DNA of 64,000 nt from contig NZ_BJHU01000021.1 of NCBI RefSeq assembly GCF_005405905.1, positions 310,001-374,000 on the forward strand, written 5' to 3'. This DNA comes from Acidovorax sp. NB1 (lineage in GTDB: Bacteria > Pseudomonadota > Gammaproteobacteria > Burkholderiales > Burkholderiaceae_C). Both the position numbers and the translations under genes were made by a program. The notes below the pieces were generated by a model. The model searched no databases. It was not told the DNA's origin and saw nothing but the letters and a program-made list of their open reading frames with translations. Shown one piece after another: positions 54,885 to 63,546 of the stretch; position 1 is the first letter of the stretch; each line of letters starts with the position of its first letter.

Positions 54885-55796
54885 TCAACGCAGGCGTGGG
54901 TTGAGCGCATCACGCAGCCAGTCGCCCAGCAGGTTCACCGACAGGGCAATCAGCACCAGCATGGCGCCGGGGAACACGGTGATCCACCATTCGCCGGAGA
55001 ACAGGTAGTCGTTGCCGATGCGGATCAGCGTGCCCAGCGAGGGCGAGGTGGGCGGTGCGCCCACGCCCAGGAAGGACAGCGTGGCCTCGGTGATGATGGC
55101 CGTGGCCACCTGGATGGTGGCCAGCACCAGCACCGGGCCCATCACGTTGGGCAGCACATGCTTGCGCATGATGCGCAGCGGCGACACCCCGGTGACGCGG
55201 GCGGCCTGCACGTATTCCTTGTTGCGCTCCACCAGCGTGGAGCCACGCACCGTGCGCGCATATTGCACCCAGCCGGTGAGCGAGATGGAGATGATCAGCA
55301 CGCCAAAGGCCAAGGATTCGTGTGCGTTGGGAAACAGCGCACGGCCCACACCCGCGATCAGCAGGGCCACCAGGATGGCGGGGAAGGAAAGCATCACGTC
55401 GCACAGGCGCATGAGCAGGCCGTCGATCCAGCCGCCCTTAAAGCCAGCCAGCAGACCAAAAGCCACACCCACCAGCACCGACAGCACCACGGAGGCCAGG
55501 CCCACGACGAGCGAGATGCGGGCGCCATAGATCAGCGCGGAGAGGATGTCACGCCCCTGATCGTCGGTGCCCAGGGGGTATTTCATGGAGCCTTCGGCGC
55601 TCCAGGCGGGCGGCAGGCGGGCGTCGCTCAGCTCCAGCGTGGCCAGGTCAAAGGGGTTGTGGGGCGCGACCCATCCGGCAAACACCGAACAGAACACACA
55701 GATCAGCGCGATCGCGGCGGCGACCATCGCCATGGGCGATGTGCGAAAGCTGTAGCCGACATCGCTGTCGAGCCAGCGGGCAAGGGTTGTTTTCAT
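54885..55796 (-). CDS. Peptide-type ABC transporter permease (DppC type)
   Basis: The 303-residue protein has the DppC N-terminus (MVAAAIALICVFCSVFAGWVAPH), a conserved LGTDDQGRDILSALIYGARIS motif and six helices with the EAA-like loop KEYVQAARVTGVSPLRIMRKH. The start at 55796 (MKTTLARW) is chosen; an upstream start at 55865 has a less typical N-terminus. It pairs with the DppB-like permease encoded 3 kb upstream in the same operon. Confidence 0.94.
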   Translation of the reverse strand: MKTTLARWLDSDVGYSFRTSPMAMVAAAIALICVFCSVFAGWVAPHNPFDLATLELSDARLPPAWSAEGSMKYPLGTDDQGRDILSALIYGARISLVVGLASVVLSVLVGVAFGLLAGFKGGWIDGLLMRLCDVMLSFPAILVALLIAGVGRALFPNAHESLAFGVLIISISLTGWVQYARTVRGSTLVERNKEYVQAARVTGVSPLRIMRKHVLPNVMGPVLVLATIQVATAIITEATLSFLGVGAPPTSPSLGTLIRIGNDYLFSGEWWITVFPGAMLVLIALSVNLLGDWLRDALNPRLR

Positions 55797-55935
55797 TGTG
55801 GGAACCAGTAAACAGGCACCACCGCAGGGCGCGGATAGCAGCCTCGCGGTGGTGTGGATTGTCAAAAGAAACGGTTGTCGTTCTCTCGATTTCTTTCGCT
55901 CTACGTGCGGATCTTCTTGTTGCGTTGCCAGCCGA

Positions 55936-57519
55936 TCACTTGTTAATGCTCATCCACTTGAAGTACATGAAGTTGTCGGCCATCTGCACGAGCTTCACGT
56001 TCTTGTTCACACCCCAGGCCAGCGCCTGCTGATGCAGCGGCAGGTGGCCGATGTCGGCGCTGTGCAGATCGAAGGCCTCCTTGATCATGGCGTCGCGCTT
56101 GGCCTTGTCGGTCTCAACCAGCACCTTCTTGGTCAGCTCATCAAGCTTGGGGTTGCAGTAAGCACCCAGGTTGAACTGGCCCGCACCGCCTTTTTCGTCC
56201 GGACAGATCATGAGCGCATTGAGCGCGTTGTGCGAGTCGTACGTCGTAGGCGTCCAGCCCAGCATGTAGAAGCTGGTGTCGCGGCGCAGCACCTTGGGGA
56301 AATAGGTGCCCTTGGTCTCGGCCTGCAGGTTGATCTTGACGTTGATGCGCGACAGGTTGGCAGCCACGGTCTGGCAGATGCGGCCGTCATTCACATAGCG
56401 GTCGTTCGGGCAGTTCATGGCTACTTCAAAACCGTTGGGGTAGCCCGCTTCCACCATCAGCTTCTTGGCGGCTTCGACGTCATAGGGCAGGCGCTTGGTC
56501 TCGGGCTGGAAACCGTTGATGCCCGGGCCGACCATCAGCGCAGAGGGGTTCGATGCGCCGCGCATCACGGTCTTCTTGATGCCTTCGATGTCGATGGCCT
56601 GGTAGAAGGCCTGGCGCACGCGCTTGTCCTTGAAGGGGTTCTTGCCTTTGACGTTGGAGTACAGCAGCTCATCACGCTTCTGGTCCATGCCCAGGAAGAT
56701 GGTGCGCAGCTCAGGGCCAGTCACTGCGCGCGTGTTGGCGCTGCTGTTGACGCGGTCGATGTCCTGCACCGGCACGGGCTCCATCACGTCCACTTCGCCC
56801 GACAGCAGGGCCGCCACGCGCGTGGCATCGTTGGCGATGGGGGTGAAGACCACCTCGCTCACGTTGCCTTCGATCTTGCCCCAGTAGGAGCCGTTGCGCA
56901 CGAACACGGAGCGCACGTTGGGCTGGCGCTCGCGCAGGCGGAAGGGGCCGGTGCCGTTGGCGCGGAACGAGGCTGCGTTCTCGATGCCCTTGCGGCGGTC
57001 CACCGGCATCACGGCCTGGTTGGTCTCGCACCACTTCTTGCTCATGATGAACGAGGTCGTGATCACGTCGGGCAGGATGGGCTGCGGCGCAACGGTTTCG
57101 ATCTCCACAGTGTGGTCGTCGATCTTGCGCACCTGCTTGATGTCGCTGTTGGTGGCCTTCATGTCGGAGCCTTCGCCCTTCATACGGCCGAAGCTGAACA
57201 CCACGTCGTCGGCGGTGAAAGGCGTGCCGTCATGGAATTGCACGCCCTTGCGCAGCTCGAAACGCCACACGGTGGGCGCCGTCTGCTTCCAGGCCGTCGC
57301 CAGCGCGGGCGCAACGCTCAGATCCTTGTTGCGGCCAACCAGCGGCTCGTACACGTTGCTGGTCACGCTCAGTTGCAGCGACTCGTTGAGCGAGTGCGGG
57401 TCCATGGACAGCGCGTCACCCTGGTTCGCAATCCGGATGGTCTGCGCGCCGGCAACCATGCTGCCTGCGGCCATCGCAACAAACAATGCAGCCAAGGTGG
57501 CTTTCTTCTGGAATTTCAT
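55936..57519 (-). CDS. Peptide-type periplasmic substrate-binding protein, SBP1
   Basis: The 527-residue protein has a signal peptide (ATLAALFVAMAAGSMVAGAQ) and the family 5 solute-binding pattern: TIRIANQGDALSMDPH, LRKGVQFHDGTPFTADDVVFS, NGTGPFRLRERQPN, VRQAFYQAIDIEGI and EAGYPNGFEV. GAGGAG precedes the start at 57519. It is a paralogue of SBP2 at 60090-61670. It lies 84 bases after the M20D amidohydrolase and 139 bases before the DppC-like permease. Confidence 0.94.
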   Translation of the reverse strand: MKFQKKATLAALFVAMAAGSMVAGAQTIRIANQGDALSMDPHSLNESLQLSVTSNVYEPLVGRNKDLSVAPALATAWKQTAPTVWRFELRKGVQFHDGTPFTADDVVFSFGRMKGEGSDMKATNSDIKQVRKIDDHTVEIETVAPQPILPDVITTSFIMSKKWCETNQAVMPVDRRKGIENAASFRANGTGPFRLRERQPNVRSVFVRNGSYWGKIEGNVSEVVFTPIANDATRVAALLSGEVDVMEPVPVQDIDRVNSSANTRAVTGPELRTIFLGMDQKRDELLYSNVKGKNPFKDKRVRQAFYQAIDIEGIKKTVMRGASNPSALMVGPGINGFQPETKRLPYDVEAAKKLMVEAGYPNGFEVAMNCPNDRYVNDGRICQTVAANLSRINVKINLQAETKGTYFPKVLRRDTSFYMLGWTPTTYDSHNALNALMICPDEKGGAGQFNLGAYCNPKLDELTKKVLVETDKAKRDAMIKEAFDLHSADIGHLPLHQQALAWGVNKNVKLVQMADNFMYFKWMSINK

Positions 57520-57603
57520 GGAAATCTCCTCGTAGTGGAAAAGGATGCGGAAGGGATGTACATCCAGGGGTACAGGTTCTGGCATGGCACGAAGCGGGTT
57601 GCT

Positions 57604-58821
57604 TCAGGGCGTTGCCAAGGGCATCGACTGCTCGATCAGGCTCGCGTGCAATGCGGAGCCCAGGGGCAGGATGTCGTCGTTGAAGTCATAGCGGCTGTTG
57701 TGCAATGCACTGCCGCTGGCACCCGTGCCCTGGCCCAGGCGCAGGTAAGCGCCAGGGCGGGTCTGGAGCATGAAGGCGAAATCCTCGGCGCCCATGCTGG
57801 GCTCCAGGTCGCGCACCACATGGTCAGCGCCCAGCAGCGATTCGGCGACGTCACCGGCAAAGATGGCTTCGCTTTCACTGTTGATGGTGGCCGGGTAGAT
57901 GCGTTCGTAGTGCACGGTGGCGGTGGCCCCGAAGCCGAGCGCAATGGCGTTGCACAACTCCTTGAGGCGCTTTTCCACCAGCTCTTGCACCACCGGATCG
58001 AAGGTGCGCACGGTGCCCACCAGCGTGGCAGAGCCCGGCAGCACACTGAATGCCCCCAGGTCGCCCGCCTGCGCAGCGCAGATGCTGACTACAGCACTTT
58101 CAATGGGGCGCACGTTACGCGACACGATGGTCTGCGCCGCAGTGATGATGTGGGCCGCAACGACCATCACGTCCACGGTCTGGTAGGCGTGGGCGCCATG
58201 GCCACCACGGCCAGTGATCTCGATGGTGAAGCGGTCTGCCGCCGCCATCATCGGGCCCGAGTTGATGCCCACAGTACCGGGCTTCATGGCGGGCCAGTTG
58301 TGCATGGCATAGATGGACTGCACCGGAAAGCGGTCAAACAGGCCGTCTTCCATCATCACGCGGGCACCCGCAAAGCCCTCTTCGCCGGGCTGGAACACCA
58401 GCACGGCCGTGCCGTCGAAGTTGCGGGTTTCGGCCAGATAACGGGCTGCACCCACCAGCATGGCGGTGTGGCCATCGTGGCCGCAGCCGTGCATCAGGCC
58501 GGGCTTGCACGACTTCCAGGAGAAGTCGTTGTGCTCGGCCAGCGGCAACGCATCCATGTCGGCCCGCAGGCCCACCATGCTGCCGCTGGAGGTGCTGCGC
58601 CCCCGGATCACACCCACTACGCCGGTTCGCCCGATGCCGTCATGGATTTCGTCCACACCGCAGAGCTTCAAGGCTTCCTTGACGCGCTTGCTGGTGTAGA
58701 CCTCCTCGAACCCCAGTTCGGGGTGGGCGTGCAAGTCACGGCGCAACGCCGTCAGCTCGGGATGGAACTGGGCGATATGTGCAAACGCCCGCCCACCTGC
58801 TTTGTATCGAAGCGACTGCAT
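57604..58821 (-). CDS. M20D-family amidohydrolase (hippurate/N-acyl-amino-acid hydrolase type)
   Basis: The 405-residue metallo-aminoacylase has RRDLHAHPELGFEE, the metal ligands in MHGCGHDGHTAML (Cys and His) and FQPGEEGFAGA (Glu-Glu), MHNWPAMKPGTV, and the C-terminal EDFAFML with a late His. The group includes hippurate hydrolase and IAA-amino acid hydrolases, which free amino acids from N-acyl forms in the cytoplasm. The start at 58821 (MQSLRYK) is chosen. Its position between the DppB-like and SBP1 genes suggests it acts on what the transporter imports. Confidence 0.92.
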   Translation of the reverse strand: MQSLRYKAGGRAFAHIAQFHPELTALRRDLHAHPELGFEEVYTSKRVKEALKLCGVDEIHDGIGRTGVVGVIRGRSTSSGSMVGLRADMDALPLAEHNDFSWKSCKPGLMHGCGHDGHTAMLVGAARYLAETRNFDGTAVLVFQPGEEGFAGARVMMEDGLFDRFPVQSIYAMHNWPAMKPGTVGINSGPMMAAADRFTIEITGRGGHGAHAYQTVDVMVVAAHIITAAQTIVSRNVRPIESAVVSICAAQAGDLGAFSVLPGSATLVGTVRTFDPVVQELVEKRLKELCNAIALGFGATATVHYERIYPATINSESEAIFAGDVAESLLGADHVVRDLEPSMGAEDFAFMLQTRPGAYLRLGQGTGASGSALHNSRYDFNDDILPLGSALHASLIEQSMPLATP

Positions 58822-58869
58822 TTCAGTTGTCCGAAAAGTTCGGGAAGCACCCAAAGCCCGCGAAACCGG

Positions 58870-58970
58870 CGCGGCGCAAGCGAGCGCTCCCGTGCAAGGG
58901 CCGCCCCGCCGCGCCGGGAGCGTCCCCCCTCCGGGGGGATGGCGCGAAGCGACTCAGGGGGTACTTCATT
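58870..58970. repeat. GC-rich intergenic repeat, copy D
   Basis: GCCGGGAGCGTCCCCCCTCC, GGGGGGATGGCGCGAAGCGA and CTCAGGGGGTACTTC share order and sequence with copies A-C. It fills the gap between the DppB-like and amidohydrolase genes. Confidence 0.72.
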
Positions 58971-59951
58971 TCAGTGGCCTCCTGCCTTGCCAACGCGCAG
59001 GCGCGGGTCCACCGCAAAGTACAACAGGTCCACCACCAGGTTGATCACCACAAAAATCAGGGCGATCAGGCAGAGATAGGCCGCCATCACAGGGATGTCC
59101 GCAAAAGTCACTGCCTGGATGAACAGCAGGCCCATGCCCGGCCACTGGAACACGGTCTCGGTGATGATGGCAAACGCAATCAGGCCACCCAGCTGCAGGC
59201 CGGTGATGGTCATCACGGGCACCAGCGTATTCTTGAGTGCATGGCCAAAGTGGATCGCCCGGTTGGACAGGCCCCGTGCACGCGCGAACTTGATGTAGTC
59301 GGTGCGCAGCACCTCCAGCATTTCAGCGCGCACCAGCCGCATGATCAGCGTGAGCTGGAAGATGGCCAGCGTCACGGCCGGCAGGATGATGTGGTGCCAG
59401 CCCTTGGCCTTGAGCAGACCCGTACTCCACCAACCCATCTGAACCACTTCGCCACGCCCAAAGCTCGGGAACCAGCCCAGGGTGACCGCGAACACCAGGA
59501 TCAGCAGAATGCCAATGAGGAAGGTGGGCAGCGACACACCCAGCAGCGACAAGGTCATGAACAGCTGGCTGGTGAAGGTGCCGCGCTTGAGCGCTGCATA
59601 CACGCCCATAGGCACACCGATGACCAGCGCCAGAAACGCAGCCACAAGGGCCAGTTCCAGCGTGGCAGGGAAACGCTCAGCAATCAGCCGCGAGACCTTG
59701 GCGCCCTGGCGCAGGCTCAGGCCGAATTCGCCCTGGGCCGCGTTCACCAGAAAGTGGCCGAACTGCACGAAAAAGGGTTTGTCCAGACCGAGTGAGGCGC
59801 GCAGCTCACGGATCTGTTCAGGGGTGGCATCCTGGCCCAGCAGGAACACCACGGGATCGCCCACATACTGGAACAGCATGAAGGAGATGAAGGCCACCGT
59901 GATCATGACAATCACAGCCTGGATCAGGCGGCGCAATATAAAGGCAAGCAT
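58971..59951 (-). CDS. Peptide-type ABC transporter permease (DppB type)
   Basis: The 326-residue protein has the family N-terminus FILRRLIQAVIVMITVAFISF, the periplasmic loop LGLDKPFFVQFGHFL, the EAA-like loop KFARARGLSNRAIHFGHALKN, and the ending DLLYFAVDPRLR. It begins the ABC operon proper; a terminator separates it from SBP2 upstream, so it may be transcribed at a lower level. Confidence 0.95.
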   Translation of the reverse strand: MLAFILRRLIQAVIVMITVAFISFMLFQYVGDPVVFLLGQDATPEQIRELRASLGLDKPFFVQFGHFLVNAAQGEFGLSLRQGAKVSRLIAERFPATLELALVAAFLALVIGVPMGVYAALKRGTFTSQLFMTLSLLGVSLPTFLIGILLILVFAVTLGWFPSFGRGEVVQMGWWSTGLLKAKGWHHIILPAVTLAIFQLTLIMRLVRAEMLEVLRTDYIKFARARGLSNRAIHFGHALKNTLVPVMTITGLQLGGLIAFAIITETVFQWPGMGLLFIQAVTFADIPVMAAYLCLIALIFVVINLVVDLLYFAVDPRLRVGKAGGH

Positions 59952-60038
59952 CGGAGAGTCGAGTGAGTGTTCGATGGAGGCGCCGCAGCCACTTTTGATG
60001 GCCAGGGCGCCGGTTGGCGAGATGTCGTCAATCTAAGC

Positions 60039-60072
60039 CAAAAAAGAGCAAGGACCTGCAGGCCCTTGCTCT
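60039..60072 (-). terminator. Terminator between SBP2 and the DppB-like gene
   Basis: AGAGCAAGG (60045-60053) pairs with CCTTGCTCT (60064-60072); leftward it is followed by six T residues. It lies just past the SBP2 stop (60090), so most SBP2 transcripts should end here. Confidence 0.85.
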
Positions 60073-60089
60073 CTTCAGGCTGAGCGAGA

Positions 60090-61670
60090 TCAGTTCACCT
60101 TGACCGTACGCATGTCCACGCGGTTGTCGGCGCGGTGCACCAGTTCCACATTCTTCTTCATGGCCCATGGAATCACCTGGTCATGCAGTGGGATGTGGGA
60201 CACCGTGTCGTTGGACAGCTGCAGCGCTTCGGTCAACATGCGCGAGCGCACCGGCGCATCGGTTTCTGCCTTGATGCGGTCCACCAGGTAGTCCATGCGC
60301 TGGTTGCTGTAGCGGCCCACGTTGTAGTTGCCGTCACCGCCCTGGCCGACGCTGCGCACCAGCGACTGCAGGCTGTACAGCGCATCGAAGGTGGGCACGC
60401 CCCAGCCCAGCATGTAGATGCTGGCTTCATAGCGCTGAATCATCGGGAAGTAGTTCACCAGCGGCAGCGTACGCAGCTTGGCTTTCACCCCCACGCGCGA
60501 CCACATGGCGGTCACGGCCTGGCAAATGGCCTCGTCGTTGATATAGCGGTTGTTGGGGCAGGCGAAGTCCACTTCAAAGCCATCGGGGTAGCCCGCTTCG
60601 GCCAGCAGCTTCTTGGAAGCCTCAACGCTGTAGGGGAAGCGCTTGCCCACGGCTTCGGTATAGCCCGCCACCTGGGGCGCCACGATGGTGCCGGTGGGCT
60701 TACCCAGGCCACGCATGATGTTGCGCGAGATGGTGTCGACGTCGATGGCCTGGTACAGGGCCTTGCGCACGCGCACGTCCTTGAGCGGGTTCTTGCCCTT
60801 GATGTTGGAGCCCGGCAGTTCTTCGCGGAACTGGTCCATGCCCAGGAAGATGGTGCGGTTCTCGACACCGTCAATCACCTTCAGGTCAGGGCTCGCGCGC
60901 AGGCGACCCAGATCCTGGGGCGTGGGGTCCAGCACCATATCGACTTCACCCGAAATCAGCGCTGCAATACGCGTCGCATTGGACTTGATCGGCGTGTAGG
61001 TGATCTCGGTCACGTTGCCGTCCATCTTGCCCCACCAGTTGGGGTTGCGCTTGAACACCATTTTCACGTCGGGCTGCCACGAATCCAGCGTATAAGGGCC
61101 GGTGCCCATGGCATTGCGGTGCGCAAAGTTCTCGTCCGAACCCTTGATGTCCTTGGGCTCGACCGACTTGTTCTTTTCGGCCCATGCCTTGCTCATGATG
61201 CGCAGCTCGGTCATCTGGCGCAGCAGCACGGGGTTGGGCGCTGACAGGATCACGTCGAAGGTCTGGGCATCGACTTTGACAACCTTGCTGATGCCCTGCA
61301 CGTAGGGCGTAAAGTTCGAAGTCTTGGCCATGGCGCGCTGGATCGAGTACACAGCGTCATCCGTGGTCAGCATCGAACCGTCATGGAACTTGACCCCTTG
61401 GCGCAGAGTGAAACGCACCTGCGTGGGGCTGACTTCCCTCCAGGCGGTTGCCAGGACCGGCTCCACCTCAAATGTCTTGCTGTTGTAGTAAACCAGGCTC
61501 TCATACACATTGGCATGGATGCCGTTTTGCAGAGCATTGTTTTGGGAGTGGATATCCCACGTAGCAATTTCTCCCTGGCTCGCCCACTTGAAGGGCTTGG
61601 CGTGCACCACAGGTGCACACAACAGCGCGGCGACCGCAGCCACCGACAAAAGACTGTATTTGAGTTTCAT
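60090..61670 (-). CDS. Peptide-type periplasmic substrate-binding protein, SBP2
   Basis: The 526-residue protein has signal peptide MKLKYSLLSVAAVAALLCAP and ends HA before KPFKWASQGEIATWDIH. The family 5 motifs are LRQGVKFHDGSMLTTDDAVYS, GTGPYTLDSWQPD, VRKALYQAIDVDTI and EAGYPDGFEVDFAC (given in part). It is a paralogue of SBP1 but clearly diverged. GAGGG lies 5 bases before the start at 61670. It is the first gene of the leftward cluster, cut off from the permeases by a terminator. Confidence 0.94.
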   Translation of the reverse strand: MKLKYSLLSVAAVAALLCAPVVHAKPFKWASQGEIATWDIHSQNNALQNGIHANVYESLVYYNSKTFEVEPVLATAWREVSPTQVRFTLRQGVKFHDGSMLTTDDAVYSIQRAMAKTSNFTPYVQGISKVVKVDAQTFDVILSAPNPVLLRQMTELRIMSKAWAEKNKSVEPKDIKGSDENFAHRNAMGTGPYTLDSWQPDVKMVFKRNPNWWGKMDGNVTEITYTPIKSNATRIAALISGEVDMVLDPTPQDLGRLRASPDLKVIDGVENRTIFLGMDQFREELPGSNIKGKNPLKDVRVRKALYQAIDVDTISRNIMRGLGKPTGTIVAPQVAGYTEAVGKRFPYSVEASKKLLAEAGYPDGFEVDFACPNNRYINDEAICQAVTAMWSRVGVKAKLRTLPLVNYFPMIQRYEASIYMLGWGVPTFDALYSLQSLVRSVGQGGDGNYNVGRYSNQRMDYLVDRIKAETDAPVRSRMLTEALQLSNDTVSHIPLHDQVIPWAMKKNVELVHRADNRVDMRTVKVN

Positions 61671-62121
61671 GGAACCCTCTTGAATAAAAGTTTTACTATG
61701 CAGTAATGATTGCTCTATAGCCAACGGGAAATCCCTGAATCCCGGGCGCATCGAAGGGCCAATGCATACTGCTTTAGGCAGCATTTCTCATGCAAGGATG
61801 GTGCCAATCATTCGACACCCGTCACCCTGATTCGATTGCGCCTGAAATAGGGTTACAACACGCGATCCCAGCCTCTGCACAGAGGTGATCCGCCACTCAC
61901 CCCAAGTAAAGCCTTTTATCCACCAGCTTCATTCGCTGCGCGTTGCGCCACAAAACTCCAAAGCGACAGACTGACCGACGGATGATCGCCGCTCGGCCAT
62001 CAGAATTCATCAAGCAGCATTAGCGCAGCCACACTTGGACTCAATCCACAAAATCGGCCGCCAAAACCACCAATAACCCAAACGCAGCTCCACCAACCTC
62101 ACGGCCAAAACAAGCAAAAAA
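61671..62121. other. Non-coding gap upstream of SBP2
   Basis: About 450 bases with no convincing gene on either strand. The part next to SBP2 is AT-rich and should hold its leftward promoter; a TTGGCT/CATAGT pair is possible but weak. The rest is mixed sequence without repeats or hairpins that I could identify. Confidence 0.5.
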
Positions 62122-62146
62122 AAGCCGCCCGAAGGCGGCTTTTTTG
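62117..62146. terminator. Bidirectional terminator below the porin gene
   Basis: AAAGCCGCC-CGAA-GGCGGCTTT forms a perfect stem with a CGAA tetraloop, with A-run on the left and T-run on the right. It ends the leftward porin transcript. Confidence 0.93.
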
Positions 62147-62184
62147 CTTTTCATATCGACCACTGGCATAAGCCAGCGTTGATA

Positions 62185-63231
62185 TTAGAAGCTGTGACGG
62201 ATACCGAAGTCGTAACCGGTCGAGTTGCGGTTTGCAGCAGTCACTGCACCGTTCAGGGACTGAGCGGCGCCGTTCTTGTTGCTCACGCGAGCGAACGTGG
62301 TGTACAGAGCGGTACGCTTGGACAGATTGTGCACGTAGCCCAGAGCGATCTTGTTGGAACGGGGATCAGCACCCACGGTGTCGATCTTGTAGGTGGAGTA
62401 AGCCAGACGAACTTCGCCAGCGCCCACGGGGATCAGACCACCGATCAGGAAACCAGTGCCTTCGTTGCCGTTCTTGATGTCGTCGTTGCTGTAGTGAGCC
62501 ATGATCTTGGCGACGCCCAGATCGTATTGACCACCCAGGTTCCAAGCTTGGATGTTGCCGGTGACAAACTTGGTTTCGGAGAAGGCGATAGCGACGTTGA
62601 CGGGGCCGTTAGCGTAACCAGCGCGCAGAGCCAGGCCGTTGCCGTCCTTCTTGTTAGGCGTGCCGCTGTTGTTTTCACCCATGTAGTACTGGGCTTGGCC
62701 GTAGAAACCGCCCAGGTTGCCAGGCAGGAAGTAGCCGATGGCGTTCGAAGCGCGCACGGTGGTGGGGCCACCCAGGCTGGAGTTCAGGGTTTGGGTCGTG
62801 CCCACGCCGTTCGTGCCGAACGGATCGAACACGGTCAGGTTCCAGAATTGGGGAGTGTAGTCACGGCCCAGACGCACTTCACCGAAGCCGCCGTTCAGGC
62901 TAACCGTCGAACGACGGTTGAAAGTCAGGCCGCCGCCAGTGCTGGTAGCTGCTTGGTTGTTGGTGTTGGTAACGCCGCCGGTGCCGTTGTCGTTGTTCAC
63001 GCCAGCTTCGAGCCAGAAGGAAGCAGACAGACCGCCACCCAGATCTTCAACGCCACGGAAACCCAGACGGCTGCTGTTGTAGCCGGAGTTCGTCAGTTGC
63101 GACTTGTTAGAGACGCTGCCGGAACCGTAGGCATAGGTTGCGTCAACCACGCCGAACAGGGTCACGGAAGATTGAGCCATTGCAGCGCCGGAAGCAGCCA
63201 GCACAGCCAGGGCAATCAGGGATTTTTTCAT
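62185..63231 (-). CDS. Omp32-like general porin (gram-negative porin family)
   Basis: The 348-residue outer-membrane protein has signal peptide MKKSLIALAVLAASGAAMAQ and the beta-proteobacterial porin start SSVTLFGVVDATYAYGSG. Further motifs are SRLGFRGVEDLGGGLSASFW, FNRRSTVSLNGGFGEVRLGRD and a terminal Phe (GYDFGIRHSF). It matches the 16-stranded trimeric, anion-selective porins of Delftia and Acidovorax. Codon use is strongly biased, as in a major outer-membrane protein. A strong terminator follows. Confidence 0.96.
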   Translation of the reverse strand: MKKSLIALAVLAASGAAMAQSSVTLFGVVDATYAYGSGSVSNKSQLTNSGYNSSRLGFRGVEDLGGGLSASFWLEAGVNNDNGTGGVTNTNNQAATSTGGGLTFNRRSTVSLNGGFGEVRLGRDYTPQFWNLTVFDPFGTNGVGTTQTLNSSLGGPTTVRASNAIGYFLPGNLGGFYGQAQYYMGENNSGTPNKKDGNGLALRAGYANGPVNVAIAFSETKFVTGNIQAWNLGGQYDLGVAKIMAHYSNDDIKNGNEGTGFLIGGLIPVGAGEVRLAYSTYKIDTVGADPRSNKIALGYVHNLSKRTALYTTFARVSNKNGAAQSLNGAVTAANRNSTGYDFGIRHSF

Positions 63232-63546
63232 TGCGAGTTACTCCAAGGTTAAACATCGGGCTCCGGTACGGGGGGTCTATGGTGAAAGCACCTGCACAGT
63301 CCCGCCGGTTTCCCGGGCCAACCTCCTGGTGGGGAAGTTGCTCTTATTGCACCAGACCCGGCCGGGTTTCGCAAAGGAATTCACCCACAATTGCCCCGAA
63401 AGGGAAATTTCGTTGCAGTGTTGCAACATTCCAGTGCATGGGGGCAGAATCGCTTTTGGACCTCGCAACTCCCGTGCCGCGCGCCTTGATTTTTGTATCA
63501 GAGTGCAATTTTTGTTTCGGCGCACCCTTTGCGCCGCAAGGTTTCC
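63232..63546. other. Divergent region between the porin and coq7
   Basis: These 315 non-coding bases must hold the leftward porin promoter and the rightward coq7 promoter. A perfect palindrome GTTGCA-GTGT-TGCAAC lies at 63412-63427. I could not fix a convincing -35/-10 pair in either direction. Confidence 0.5.

Noticed and set aside
55798..59079. A 1093-codon open frame on the plus strand
   Set aside because: It lies exactly opposite the DppC-like, SBP1 and amidohydrolase genes, is full of His, Val and Gly repeats typical of reverse-frame GC-rich sequence, and has no recognisable domain.
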